DNA of 64,000 nucleotides from Corylus avellana (taxonomy: Eukaryota; Streptophyta; Magnoliopsida; Fagales; Betulaceae). Under the pieces are notes generated by a model. It did no database searches. It was not told the origin of the DNA and worked only from the letters and a program-made list of their open reading frames with translations. Position numbers and translations under genes: made by a program. The stretch spans positions 15,646,963 to 15,710,962 of the forward strand of contig NC_081545.1 in NCBI RefSeq assembly GCF_901000735.1, written 5' to 3'. This document shows positions 1 to 11,027 of the stretch, one piece after another (within the stretch, counting starts at the first letter, position 1; each line of letters begins with the position of its first letter).

Positions 1-1680
1 CACACTGATGAATTCAAGTCACAATTCTTTTAGATCAACTTAAAATTTTAGAGCAAACATGAACATGCATAAATTTTTCATTTTATTTTATTTTTTTATT
101 TTTTTCCAAATAAACGAACAACACACAAAACAAATAACATGAAATTGGGACAAAGTGTGTGTGAACATGTGTGCTCATACCCCCAAACTTAAATGACACA
201 TTGTCCCCAATGTGTCTAAGTAAAGGAAAGAATGTACCCGGAAGATGGACGAAATAGTCTTGGAAAGCATGGCTCATTGCACACCCCCAAACTTGAATTG
301 ATGCACACTTGTCCCTGTAAAATAAGAAAACACACAAACAAGTAAAAAGAAACAAAACAAAAATTAACTTAAAACACATTTAAACAAAATAAAATAAAAA
401 GATAGCTATGGGATGCTGCCCAAGTGCACTCAATCGCATGCATGGTGCGCTCGATCGCATTTGCGCAAGGCTGTGCGTGTGTGGGTGATGTGCGCTCGAG
501 CGCACACAAGGTGCGTTCGATCGCACTAACAGAATGTACAACAGCCAAAAGTCGGTTACAGCGCTCGATCGAACTTAGGGTGCGCTCGATCGTAGTAACA
601 AAATGCAATGAAACCACAAGTGGAGACCTGCGCTCGATCGCACGCAGGTTACGATCGATCGTAGTAACAGAATGTGAAAACATGACAAAAAAACTTGAAA
701 CACTAAAACACTACTAAAGTAAAATAAAACACAAAGGAAAACAAACAACAAAATACAAATAAAACAAACAACAAAATAAAAAGGATATGCTATGGGGTGC
801 CTCCCATAAGCGCTAAATTTAACCGTCTTCAGCCAGACTGTATAACAGCTTCAGTAATGCTGGGTGGAGGTGCGCTCAATCGCACTGCCGCATGGTAGCT
901 CAAAGTTGTGGAAAAAAAAAATAGAGAAAAATTAAAACCACAAAAATAATAAAAACTAACAGACTTTAAAAACAAAAACATAAAACAAAATGAAAAATAA
1001 AAGCAAAATTGAAATCAGTAGCTTCAGTATTGCTGTCTGGCTGTGCGCTCGATCTCCCTGGAATGGGCGCTCGAGCGCACTGTCACAACACCAAAGCATA
1101 AAGAACTCACAGCAGCCTCAGTGCTCTTGTGTGGCAGTGATGTGCTCGTTTGTAGGGGAGCTACGATCGATCGCACTGCCGCATAAAGTATCAGAGTTGC
1201 GGACAGAAAAACAGAAAAGTCTAAACAAAAATAAAATAAAAACAAAACAAACAAAAACAAAGAAAATAAAATAAGCAAAACTAAAACAAAACAGAAATAG
1301 AACAGAAACAGAGAAGTAAATGGAAAACTAAAACAAAAATATATATATATATATATATATTTTACTCCATTTTTTTTTTGAATAAAACAGAAATAAAAAT
1401 TAGAAAAATAAAAAGAAAAATAAATAAAGGCAAAATTGCTTCCTGGAATTGCGCTCGATCACAGGTTTGTGCGCTCAATCGCACTTGACCTACGTTTGAT
1501 CGCAGTAACAGAATGCAGGTTTCGCAAGCTGAAACAAGACAGAAACAAGGAAGTAAAAAGAAATAGGAAAATATTTTTGATTTTTGATGTAAACAAAATT
1601 AAAACTTGAAAATTAAAATAACATAACTAAAGGAAAATAATTCTAAACAAAATTTAACACAATCCCCGGCAACGGTGCCA
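1..1680 (-). mobile_element. Athila-type Ty3 internal region, 5' untranslated part
   Basis: This A-rich stretch lies on the internal side of a tRNA-Asp-type primer-binding site (1662-1680), so it is the leader of an element transcribed on the minus strand that continues beyond the window start. It has no credible coding frame. It holds clusters of CGATCG/CTCGAG-centred palindromes at about 424-665, 1045-1180 and 1448-1505, matching the leader of the Athila copy at 60720-60930. Two polypurine-like motifs (minus-strand AAGTTTGGGGGT) sit near 181 and 284. A short AT run lies at 1341-1358. Family assignment rests on the adjacent LTR and on the coding copy at 54-60 kb. Confidence 0.7.
1662..1680 (-). 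other. Primer-binding site (tRNA-Asp type)
   Basis: On the minus strand the bases read TGGCACCGTTGCCGGGGAT, complementary to the 3' end of plant tRNA-Asp apart from one change (A where C is expected). It lies six bases inside the LTR end, as expected for minus-strand DNA priming in Athila elements. Confidence 0.8.
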
Positions 1681-1686
1681 AAAGCT

Positions 1687-2970
1687 TGTTGTATAAATTA
1701 TCTACCTAAATTAAGAGATAAATAATTGTACGTTTTACTTGCAAGTGCACAAGGTCAACATGGTAGTATAGGTTGCAAGTATAGGATCATTCCCACGAGG
1801 ATTGGTAAATTATGTTTAGAAGTAGATTCCTATTTAATTAAAAGATAAAATTCAATTGTCACGATTGAATTCAATAAAATAAAAGATAAACAAAAACTAA
1901 AAAGGATTAGGGTTTTGATATCCACCACTAATTATATTCAGCTAATATAACAATATGCCAATGCTTTGATCATGTTATGCATATCTAATGTTTGCCAACC
2001 TAAGGGCATGGGTGTATACTCCTTAAGCTATAGATTTTCCTAAGTAACGAGTTAGGCATGGGTGTATACTCTAACTCTTTTCTTTCCTAAAGGATTTAGC
2101 ATGGAATATACTAAGTTGTTCTTTAGAAAAGCATATGTTCTATGAAAATCGACAAACACACGAGGCCTAGGGCATGGGTGTATACTTCCGGTTCCCCATG
2201 TTGATTAACCCAAGAATCGCGGTGTGGATTCTTTTGTTACTTAAGTTAAACCCAGGACTCGGTCATCCAAATTGATCCAACTAACTAGTTCATACCACAT
2301 GCACATGTTGATCAGGCACGCACATATGAGGAATTCATGCAAGCAGGTATTAATCAAGTTAAATAGCACAACAAGATCATCACAAAGGTGCCAATATTGA
2401 AATATTAATTAAACATAACTAGGACTTCAATCTAGCCCTAAATAAAATATAAACTACATAATAAAAATAAAAGGGTGGAAGAGAAGAAAAACCCAAACTC
2501 CTCTTGATTCAGCCTTCAGTTCCGTTCCAGAGCTTGTGCCTCTTTCTCCACACCTATTCCTAGAGGCTAAGAGGTCTATTTATAGGCTTTAGAAGTCCTT
2601 GTTACACAAGTAAACCTAGGAATTTCATAGGGTTTTAATCATATTACAATTGGGAGTTGGAAAACCCTATTATGGAAGGAAAGGGAGTCTGTCCACAGCT
2701 TCTAGAATTCTCCAACGCATAGGTGCGATCAATCGCAACCCGTGTGCGATCGATCACAGCGTCCTGTGATCGATTACACTACCAGAAACTCCAATTTTTC
2801 CAAAATTCTCTCTTTGAGCCCAAATCTTCCAGATTTACTTTCTTTTCTTCCAAAAGCCTATAAAAGCAAAGAAAATACAAAAAGGAAGTAAAATGGCCTA
2901 ATTAACCAAAACCAAAGGATTAAAACATGCAAGTTAATGGCTGAAAATATGAATATTTTAGCACTTATCA
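1687..2970 (-). repeat. Athila-type LTR, copy 1 (about 1284 bp)
   Basis: On the minus strand it begins TGATAAGTGC and ends TTATACAACA (TG...CA). A second nearly identical copy of 1283 bp lies at 44372-45654, which fixes both ends. It carries the CGATCG palindromes near 2725-2780. Unusually it has a primer-binding site on its lower-coordinate side and a polypurine tract on its upper-coordinate side, so it serves as 5' LTR for one element and 3' LTR for another. Confidence 0.85.
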
Positions 2971-2987
2971 CACCCCCCAAACTTACA
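2971..2987 (-). other. Polypurine tract next to LTR copy 1
   Basis: The minus strand reads TGTAAGTTTGGGGGGTG immediately before the TGATAAG start of the LTR. This is the classical plus-strand primer of Ty3 elements. Confidence 0.75.
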
Positions 2988-3558
2988 TATTGCTAGTCCC
3001 TTAGCAATACAAAACTAAAACAGGAATGGAAAAACAGAAAATAAAAGATAAATCCATCTTTCGTGGGATGTACGATTGAATTTAGCGAATGCAACAAGCC
3101 TTTTAAACCCCTAGGAATTCCCTATTGGACGAGTGAATTCTTGTGAGGGTTTTCCAGAAATGTAACCCACAAACATCATACAAGAGTTTATGTTATTCCA
3201 AAAATTAAAGCATCACTTCAAAACCATGATTCTCATTCATTAGCAAGCTTAAAAAGATAAACTTCATCTTCACAATGAATTGGAATTTTAAAATTTAATT
3301 ACTTACAAAAGATATGCTAAGACATCACAGGTTTGAAAATAGGGTAAAGTGAACTAGCACATAAGTATGAAGCTTCTAATTGTTTCTAATGTGCAATGTC
3401 TCAATATCTCAAAGTTCATTGAAATCCCTATTAGAATGAACAACAATGGCATATTTTTCTCTTTCTTCTTCTTTTCTCTCTTTTTTTTTTTTTTTTTCTT
3501 TGTCAGGTTGTGCAGTGCTTGATTCCCTTAAGCTTTCTAATTGACCCTTGTAACGAGT
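2971..3558 (-). mobile_element. Athila-type 3' internal non-coding region
   Basis: This stretch aligns by eye with 53379-53930 of the coding Athila element: both contain the CTAGTCCCTTAG block, a GAGTGAA...GTGAGGGTTT block and a T-tract followed by CTTTCTAATTGACC. It is therefore the region between integrase and 3' LTR of an element lying at higher coordinates. The homology stops where the hAT element begins at 3567. Confidence 0.65.
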
Positions 3559-3800
3559 GTTAAGTCCAGTGGTAGAGCCAGATGTTTAAGAATGTAGGGG
3601 CCGTAAAAAAAAATTTCGCATCCTAAAATATTTTTTTTTTTGCAACTAAAAATTTTGTTCACACTGAAAATTTGGTAATTCACACAGTATATGCATCACA
3701 AAAAAAATCTATAAAAGTTCATAAATATGTGCTCAAATTGATATATTATAAATATAACATGTCGGCACTATATCAAAAAGATAGAAATACAAAAAAGTGT

Positions 3801-4543
3801 CTAGAACTGCACTTTACGGTCTTTTAGAAGTACAAAATCATCAAGTATCAAATCTAAATCGAAACTCTCAGCAATTTCCCTTTCAATATAAATAACTAAA
3901 CTATTTGCAAGAAAATCATCCTCAATTTTGTTGCGTAGTCGTGTTTTAACAATTTTCATTGTTGAAAATGCTCGTTCGGTAGTTGCTGTAGACACTGGCA
4001 GAGTCAAAATAAGACGAATCAATCTATTAATAAGATAGTATGTCTTTGATTTTTTTGTCTTTGCCAATCCTTGGCATAATTCTGCAATAGAAGACAAATT
4101 TTGTAATGTCGGATCGGTGCGGGCATCAAATTCAAAATACTTCAACTGATATCTCAAATTATATTAATTTTCTCCTGCTCAGAAAAAGCAAGAGGATAAT
4201 ACTTCTCCGCAAGGATACATATATCGTCAATTTTGAAGGATTTATAAGCATCTTTTGGATCCAAAGCAGAGCTAAGTATCAAAAGTTTCATCGCATTTTC
4301 ACTAAACCTACTACCAAGCTCTTGCAATTGAAAGTCGATGGCAGTATTGAATATGTCAAAATGATAAAGATGCTCTACTGTAATGTGATCCTTTTGAAAG
4401 AGGGAAAAGAATTTTNNNNNNNNNNNNNNNNNNNNNNNNNNNNNNNNNNNNNNNNNNNNNNNNNNNNNNNNNNNNNNNNNNNNNNNNNNNNNNNNNNNNN
4501 NNNNNNNNNNNNNNNCGATCCTATAATGAAACCTGTCAGCCAA
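3801..4543 (-). pseudogene. hAT transposase fragment, C-terminal half, frameshifted
   Basis: Minus-strand frames encode a typical hAT C-terminal half: an ELGSRFSENAMKLLILSSAL segment (about 4250-4330) and the hAT dimerisation region with TTERAFSTMKIVKTRLRN (about 3940-3990). The two parts lie in different frames; the first ends at a TGA at 4154-4156 and the second continues straight on, so a small indel broke the gene. The 100-N gap removes upstream codons. In intact relatives this enzyme cuts and pastes the element; this copy cannot make a full product. Confidence 0.75.
4416..4515. other. Assembly gap (100 N)
   Basis: Exactly 100 N within the hAT transposase remnant. The fixed length shows a scaffold gap of unknown true size. 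Confidence 0.99.
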
Positions 4544-4620
4544 TTTCTCACAAAAATGACACTTTTATAGACATGAACGTTTGTCTTAGGCTTCATGGTG
4601 GCGCTCAGGAAGACAGCCGC

Positions 4621-5101
4621 AAATCTAGGGAGATGGATCCTCCAAATTTAAAATTCAAATGTAACGGAGGGGAGTGTGTTGGACTGTTAGAGGGGTAAAA
4701 TTGTTAAAAAAATAAAATAACATTTTTGTGCCTCTTTTTATAACTAATTGAATCTTTTTTTTTATTATTATTTAAAATGGACATGATCCGTTTGCCAAAT
4801 TTAGTGCATGAATTACTCAGAAAGAACATAAGGACATTGTCAGTTGCTTGCTTCTCTGCAATTGGAGATTAATTATTGGCATGATATATGATGCTTGAGC
4901 AATGATCAGGAAATGAACTAAGAATTTAATTTTAAGAATGTTGGATAGGATAAAAGAAAGTTTTTTGGGATAGAGTTTCCCTCCCACCTCGGTTAAAAAA
5001 ACTTCCGCCAACTTAATTTATAAAAAGAATATATGTTTATTAAACATTTGAAAAATACATATTTTTTTAATAGTCCAAAAATAAATTTTATTATAAAATT
5101 A
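4621..5101. other. AT-rich intergenic stretch
   Basis: No coding frame of substance, RNA gene or recognisable transposon end was seen. It may include the lost far end of the hAT element. Confidence 0.4.
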
Positions 5102-5193
5102 GGATAGAAATTTTCTCCAAATCGGTTTGGAGGAAATATTCTTCAATCCACATAAAATGGTGCCAAGTGTCTAAGTATTTAATATTAAAGGTC

Positions 5194-5253
<60 letters not shown>
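5194..5253. repeat. (TA)n(TG)n microsatellite
   Basis: About 13 TA units are followed by about 17 TG units, directly inside the left arm of the foldback element. Confidence 0.95.
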
Positions 5254-5254
<1 letters not shown>

Positions 5255-6059
5255 GCATTCTAAGGACCCACACGTGACACATTGAAATGACTAAGTGGAA
5301 TACTTTGAGTGGGATGTAGGAAGTCAAAATCCATTAAAAATAAAAGTGATGAAAAAACAAGAAAAATCGAAGTGTAAAAAAAAAAAAAAATACAAAGTTA
5401 GATTAAAAGACAAGAAAAAACGAAGGGGAAAAAAAAAAATTCAAAATGTTAGATAACTCTATGTTAATGGGATAATTGAATAGAGATTAAAATTAATCAA
5501 AATATTATCTAAAACACGAAGACTTAATTGTTAAAATACCAAGAAAAGTACTTTACTATGATAGCAATTTTCATGTATATGCGAAAAAATCAATTCTTCT
5601 CATAAAATAACAGTTTTTCAGTCGCATATACAGAGAACTTGAGAAATAGATAATAGAAAAAAATGTATGCTTCTAATATGACTCATCAACTTCACCTTGT
5701 TTAGGTTTACTAAAATTTTCTAACCTTATTTAGATGTGATTTTCATTTTATTTTATTTTATTTTATTTTTTTTTTTTTTTTCTCTTCTTCTTCTAAGCCA
5801 ACGTTAGCTCTTTACTTTTTTTTTTTTTTTTTTGGTTTTTTATGTAATCTGATGTTAGGTCTTCAGTTTTTAATGTTAATTCTAACCTTGGTGAAAAAAC
5901 AAAACGTTAGTTTCATGTTTAACCAAAAGAAAAAAAGAGAAAAAAAAAAATGTTAACTTTAGTTTGTAAGCGGCTATTAATGACCTTTAATATTTAATGT
6001 ACATATTAAATATTAGACATTTGGCATCATTTTATGTAGGTTGAATGATATTTCCTCCA

Positions 6060-6795
6060 GGATCTGGCTTCTATGCGGTAGTGGCCTACTACCGCATAGA
6101 TGCGGTTATCCAAAATTGCACCGTTTGGATAAAAACAGTACAATTTTGGGAAGTGAAAAATAAGATTTTTTATAAAACTAATAAAAAACCATTTAAAAAT
6201 ACAAAAAACTATCGATATTAAAACAATTAAAAAACTTAAAAAACTAAAAATATATAAAAAGGAAAAAGCAAAGGGGTGGCTCCTTGGGCAAAATGGGGTG
6301 GCCGGCCACCCCATGTTGGCCAAGGGGGTGGCTAGAGCCACCTCCCACAGCCAGTATGGGGGTGGCTAAATCACCCCATAGCCCTTGGGGTGAGCCCTGA
6401 AGTACCAGCAGAAGAAACTCTATTGAGCTGTTTTTCACCTGAAGCTTTTGTAGATCCAAAGAACTCAAAGATGGAACCAAGCATACCCAAACTGGTTCAA
6501 GAGAATGAGCAAATCCTAGAAGATGAACCTGAAGCACAATATAATGAAGAACAAGAAGCAGAAGATTTCAAAGAAGCAAGGTTTTCCTCTTCTTCCTTAG
6601 TATCCGTACAGCCAGAGCAAGAAAGAGAAGCACAAGAAGAAGAAGAAGCAAATAGTGGAGCTTTAGGTGAAGAAGCGGAGGAAAAGGAGACACCAGAGAG
6701 GCCTCTGGAAGACGAAGAGACAGCGACTCATGAAATATCTGAACCTGAATACTCATGGCCTTTAGGGGTGGTCTGGCCACCCCCAAAAACCAAAT

Positions 6796-6830
<35 letters not shown>

Positions 6831-7215
6831 TCACTATATATATATATTCCTTTTGGCCTTTTGGGGTCGCCAATCCACCCCCAAGGGCCATGGGGTGGTT
6901 CGGCCACCCCCATACCGGCCATGGGAAGTGGCTCTAGCCACTCCCTTGGTCAAAATGGGGTGCTTGGCCACCCCATTGTGGCCGGGAGCCACCCCTTTGC
7001 TTTTTCTTTTTTATATATTTTTTTAATTGTTTTAATATCGATAGTTTTTAATTATTAGATTTTTATATTTTTAATTTTGTAAATAGCTTTTTATTATTTT
7101 TATAAAAAATCTTATTTTTCACTTCTCAAAACTGCACCATTTTTATTCGAACGGTGCAATTTTGGATAACCGCATGTATACAATATTAGACTACTACCGC
7201 ATAGAAGTCAAATCC
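6060..7215. mobile_element. Pack-MULE A (Mutator-like, 1156 bp)
   Basis: The ends read GGATCTGGCTTCTATGCGGT and, on the opposite strand, GGATTTGACTTCTATGCGGT. The inverted repeat extends about 340 bp on each side, including GC-rich GGGGTGGCC...GGCCACCCC blocks. Perfect 9-bp duplications TTTCCTCCA flank it (6051-6059, 7216-7224), the hallmark size for Mutator-like elements. The centre holds a non-TIR coding-like fragment and a TA microsatellite (about 6799-6829). No transposase is present, so it is non-autonomous. It inserted into the right arm of the older foldback element. Confidence 0.85.
6390..7058 (+). pseudogene. Captured acidic coding fragment in Pack-MULE A
   Basis: The open frame starts in the left TIR; its central part (about 6405-6760) encodes a strongly Glu-rich, charged segment (for example EEAEEKETPERPLEDEETAT) with normal codon texture, unlike the AT-rich TIRs. 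After 6760 the frame runs into the TA repeat (alternating Tyr-Ile) and the right TIR, so that end is not protein-like. It is best read as an exon piece picked up from a host gene. I do not recognise the donor; the acidic low-complexity segment gives no functional clue. Whether it is transcribed is unknown. Confidence 0.5.
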
Positions 7216-7289
7216 TTTCCTCCAAGCTGGTCAATAAAATTATGTGCTCTATATGCAAGAAAAATTGTGTCTATTTTCAAAATTAAAAA

Positions 7290-7807
7290 ACCTTTTTTAA
7301 TATTATTTTTAGTGGTGGGGGCCATCAAGTCCCCCTTTATTTCGTCTATTACGACCCATGCATGCGTTGGCTCAGGAGCCAGCTAGGGTACTGGGGTTGT
7401 AGTTAATTAGTTATACATAAAAATACCCTTTTGCCACTATAGTTATAGTTATAGTTTAGCTCGAGTTAGGATCCCAAAAGGATTGCACGACCCATGCATA
7501 TGAGGCATAAACATATATATAATATACTCATGGCATAAGCCATAAGGGGATGTTTTTACAGAAAATCATTCATCGTTTATTGTTATGTTACTAAAAGTTT
7601 TACAGCAGCTGTTTCATTATTGTCAGTGATAAATTAAAGGCTTGATGACCACACAGTACTTGTTTAGGCGTATCTATTTACTAAGAGTTGTCGACTCACC
7701 TATGTTCCTTAAATTCCACCCTACAAAATTACAAATTGCGTTGAGAAAAGAGCCGAGGGTCACGCAATTGGAGGAATGAAGCTGTTGCTGGATTACTTCA
7801 AGTTGAG
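7290..7807. repeat. Ankyrin-unit downstream block, copy A
   Basis: The block contains CATGCATGCGTTGG, ATACCCTTTTGCCACTATAG, GGGGATGTTTTTACAGAAAA and GATAAATTAAAGGCT. The same order recurs at about 19500-20533, 21410-22500 and 36950-37440, each time on the 3' side of a BDA1-like gene unit. No coding capacity is seen. It marks the edge of the segmental duplication. Confidence 0.75.
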
Positions 7808-7976
7808 GGATCTAACTTGCATGCGGTAGTGAAAGCTGCTGCAGTACCATTTTCTACTAAACGGTACTGTTTTTTTACTGTTAATAATTAAGTTTAAAAA
7901 ATTAAAAATTAAAAATTTATTAAAACTTAAAAATTATAAAAAAAATAATAATTAAAAAGCTAAAAATATTAAAAAA

Positions 7977-8171
7977 TTAAGAAAAAAAAAAAAGAAAAAA
8001 GAAGAAAGAAAAATGGGCTTTCATTGTTTCATCATCTCCTCCCGAGGCGGCATGTCGAAATCCTCCTCCATTTTCCCACGCACAGGCCTTAAGAATGGGG
8101 TCCTCGTCTGGCAGAGCCAGGTCGTCGTTCATCATCTCCTCCGGCGGCGGCATATCAAAATCCTCCTCCAT
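7977..8171 (-). pseudogene. Captured FKBP-type immunophilin N-terminus (left arm)
   Basis: The minus strand encodes [20 protein letters not shown] followed by PDEDPILK, resembling the start of plant multi-FKBP immunophilins (ROF1/ROF2, FKBP62/65 family), where this acidic leader precedes the first FK506-binding domain. The coding then breaks off and a second partial copy of the same leader follows in another frame. No FKBP catalytic domain is present. It is a transduplicated fragment within a MULE arm. Identification is from memory of the family leader and is moderately secure. Confidence 0.55.
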
Positions 8172-8173
8172 TT

Positions 8174-8556
8174 TTTAGAAATCCCAATGAGTGAGTAGCA
8201 ACAATATCTTCAGGGCTTCCCACACAAGGGTGGCGGCTTGGAATTGGCCTAACCCTATGAAGAATCGGGACTGGTGAGGCCACTTCGAGCCGCTCAACAT
8301 GAATAAACTGACCCAATTGAATCTTATCACTAAGAATGAGATCATCATGTTCATCAGGGAGAGATACATAGGTGGCATGAGAGGAATCTGAAACCTTGAT
8401 GTAAAAACCTTGGTTTGGGAATAACTCACCACCTGCAAGCGCTGGAATAATGCTCACAACTTGCAATAGAGATGACCAGTGCTCACCAGCAACCTTTATG
8501 TCTGTGTTCATGTGCTGCAGAAGCTTGAGGAGGACACCAGGAACAAGATTGGCCAT
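8174..8556 (-). pseudogene. Captured DUF936 gene fragment
   Basis: Starting at an ATG at 8556, the minus strand encodes [19 protein letters not shown] and, in the same frame, [20 protein letters not shown] and a [19 protein letters not shown] segment, together the N-terminal ~120 residues of the plant DUF936 family (function poorly known). The frame then runs into FKBP-leader sequence, so the remaining several hundred residues are missing. The sequence is well preserved, which suggests recent capture. It lies just inside the left arm of Pack-MULE B, next to the FKBP piece and in the same orientation. Confidence 0.8.
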
Positions 8557-8722
8557 GTTTTGGGCCTTCAATTTGCATTACACTGAAAATCCAGATGGAG
8601 AAATATTCAAGATTTCAAATGTGAACACAAAAATCTTGTAGAAAGGGTCACAAATATATAGAGCTTTTTTTTTTTTTTTTTTTTTTGTGACATTCTGGGA
8701 AAGTATGGGACAGTTTTATAAG

Positions 8723-9414
8723 TGTTCAGGCACAGTTTTCTGTATAATGATGTGGCACGCCCAACAAGCTCGATTTGACCAACGCACGAACAATTTGAAC
8801 TGCACAACAAAGAATAGAGAAGGATCGAAGTGACCGGGAGTGAACCAGTGTGAGCACTCCGATGCCTAAGTCAGAATGGGAAAGAGAAAGGATATTGTCA
8901 ACAACTTCGAAACTCAGATTATGAGAGTTGTGATTACCTTTGCTTTGATAACATGACCTGTATTTATAGGCAGGGAGAGGATTTCATTTCCCGTGCATTC
9001 AGGAATCTTATCCCTTGATATCAGCTGAACAAACTTTTGAATGAAGGATCATGTTTGTTAGTTATTCATGATTTTAATGTCCTGAGATCAGGGGATCGAG
9101 TAGGACTCGGTCACCTTTGTGACTTCTGACACTAACTGGCGTATCTTCATTTATATATTTTGATTGTACATAATATCTTTTAGGATATCGGAGTTATTCC
9201 CTTTGCCGAGGCCTATATGTCCTAAGTTAGTCTCGGACTTTACGGCTTCGGCTTAGAGGGTCTTAGATTCAATAGTCTCAGATACATAAGACTCGGCTCA
9301 TTGGGTCTCGGACGTAGGTCTCGGATTCATGAGTCTTAGGTCCAGGTCTTGGGCTTTCTCAGTCTGGGCTTGAAGACTGTTTAATGTTTAAATGGGATGA
9401 TCCATGACCCAACA
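8723..9414 (-). repeat. Tat element 3' LTR
   Basis: Same length and ends as the LTR at 13517-14208. It is followed on its inner side (9415 onward) by a purine-rich tract on the minus strand (AAAATTAGGGGTCAC). Confidence 0.9.
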
Positions 9415-9442
9415 GTGACCCCTAATTTTGAAGTTTGCAGAA

Positions 9443-9860
9443 CTAAAGAAATTTCATGTTTTGACGGAATGGGTCTACCTCCCGGGACCTGCTTTTTTGG
9501 GAGAAATTTCGAGACGACCAACGATCTTCCACAAATTTGGCTCCCATTTCAAGAGCTAAACCGAGTCTGGCCAGGATTGCCTCGTACTCGGCCTTGTTAT
9601 TTGTGGTTTTGAACTTCAACTTTAAGGAACTGCACAATTCTTTTCCATCGGGAGTAATCATTACTATCCCAGCTCCACCATGCTTCTTTGTAGATGATCG
9701 GTCCACATAAATTACCCAAGTCTCATCACCCGGCCAACTGGTGACGTCTGGCAGATTAGTGAATTCTGCCAGAAAATCAGCCAGTGCCTGGCCCTTGAGA
9801 GAACTTCGAGGGAGAAATTCAATGTCGAACTCTCCCAGCTCAATTTTCCCAGTTAGCTAA
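9443..9860 (-). pseudogene. Truncated second RNase H (aRNH) of the Tat element
   Basis: The minus strand encodes an acidic lead-in (LADFLAEFTNLP, about 9760), then VDRSSTKKHGGAGIVMI and NNKAEYEAILARLGLALEMG, the core of the archaeal-type RNase H found in Tat elements after the retroviral RNase H. After about residue GAKFVED the sequence departs from the family and reaches the polypurine tract about 100 bp later. The rest of the domain and the whole integrase gene are missing, pointing to an internal deletion. Confidence 0.7.
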
Positions 9861-9944
9861 TCTTCCCGACAGATCTAGCTTTCTTAGTACTTTCTTCAAA
9901 GGGTATTCAGTCAACACCCTAATAGTATGAGCTTGAAAGTAAGG

Positions 9945-11024
9945 TCAGAGTTTCTTGGATGCTATGACCAAGGCGAAAGCCAGTTTCTCCATATGAGGAT
10001 ATCTTTCTTCAGCGTCTCTCAAAGCTCTACTTATGAAATATACAGGCTTCTGAATTCCTTGTTCTTCTCGGATTAATGCAGCACTGATAGCCGTTGGAGA
10101 CATGGCTAAATACAAATACAGTACTTCTCTGGGTATTGTCTGGCTTAGCAAAGGCGGGCTCACCAGGTACTCTTTTAGCTGCCCAAAGGCTTCTTCACAT
10201 TCGTCCATCCATTCAAAAGCCTTTCGCAAGACTTTAAAGAATGGAAGACATTTATTGGTTGATCGTGAAATAAACCGATTTAATGTCGCTATTCTTCCTG
10301 TCAATTGCTGAAGCTGCTTCAAGTTTCTTGGAGACTGCATATCCAAGACAGCTTGTATCTTCTCAGGATTGGCTTCTATTCCTCGGCTTGATACCATGTA
10401 ACCGAGGAACTTTCCTGATGAGACTCCAAACGCATACTTTGAGGGATTCAACTTCATCCTGTATTTCTTCAAGGTTGTAAACGTCTCTTGCAAGTCGAGT
10501 ACATGGTCTTGCGGTAGCACACTCTTGAATAGCATATCATCGACGTACACCTCCATATTGCATCCGATCTAGTCTCGGAACATCTTGTTTACCAGCCTTT
10601 GGTATGTTGCCCCTGCATTCTTCAAACCGAAGGTCATGACTTTATAACAGTACAGGCCTCGGTCAGTTATGAACGCAATTTTCTCACAATCTTCTAGATG
10701 CATGTATATCTGGTTGTAACCAGAGAAAGCGTCCATGAAGCTGAGTAAGCCATACCCAGCTGTTGAATCCACCAATACATCGATGCGGGGTAGTGGAAAG
10801 CTATCTTTTGGACAAGCCTTGTTGAGGTCGGTAAAATCCACGCACATCCTCCATTTCCCATTGGATTTTTTAACCAATACTACATTGGCTAACCAATCGG
10901 GATAATATACTTCTTCAATGAAACGAGCCTTGAGAAGCTTCTCCACCTCCTCAGCTATAGCCATATTCCGTTCAAAAGCAAATTTCCTTTTCTTTTGTTT
11001 CACCGGCTTCACACTCGGATCCAC
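9945..11024 (-). pseudogene. Tat reverse transcriptase and RNase H
   Basis: The minus-strand frame carries LVKKSNGKWRMCVDFTDLNK, DAFSGYNQI and, after an in-frame TAG at 10569, VYVDDML (the catalytic YxDD box), then the thumb/connection region and an RNase H segment with PVYFISRALRDAEERYPHME. The lengths match a Ty3 RT-RH module of about 350 residues. The TAG lies where a sense codon is expected (FRD-stop-IGCNMEVYVDD). In active relatives this enzyme copies the element RNA in cytoplasmic particles. Confidence 0.8.
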
Positions 11025-11027
11025 ATT

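Larger units (their letters stand above)
3567..4620 (-). mobile_element. hAT DNA transposon remnant with assembly gap
   Basis: The left end reads CAGTGGTAGAGCCAG, close to the common CAGTGGCGGAGCCAG terminus of plant hAT elements with ZMYM-type transposases. The eight bases before it (GTTAAGTC, 3559-3566) are the likely target duplication, inside Athila sequence. The right terminus could not be found; the sequence to about 4620 includes a 100-N gap, and the matching duplication is not visible. The upper bound is approximate. Confidence 0.6.
5102..7250. mobile_element. Inverted-repeat (foldback) element with nested insertion
   Basis: The left arm (about 5102-5196: GGAGGAAATATTCTTCAATC, ATAAAATGGTGCCAA, AATATTAAAGGTCAT) is mirrored by the right arm (about 5983-6059, continued at 7216-7250 after removing the inserted Pack-MULE: ATGACCTTTAATATT, TTGGCATCATTTTAT, GATATTTCCTCCA). 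The arms are about 85 bp. A related short element with the same arm motif is at 46959-47195. The interior contains a dinucleotide repeat and T-rich sequence and no gene. The outer boundaries are approximate. Confidence 0.6.

Noticed and set aside
424..717. CRISPR-like repeated motif and overlapping frames on both strands
   Set aside because: The repeats are irregular palindromes in a plant LTR-element leader, with no constant repeat/spacer length; the frames are by-products of the palindromes.
1662..1680. tRNA-Asp gene
   Set aside because: Only the 3' end complement is present, immediately inside an LTR; it is a primer-binding site.
6568..6891. 107-codon minus-strand frame
   Set aside because: Antisense of the captured acidic segment and the TA repeat; Leu-rich only because the other strand is Glu-rich.
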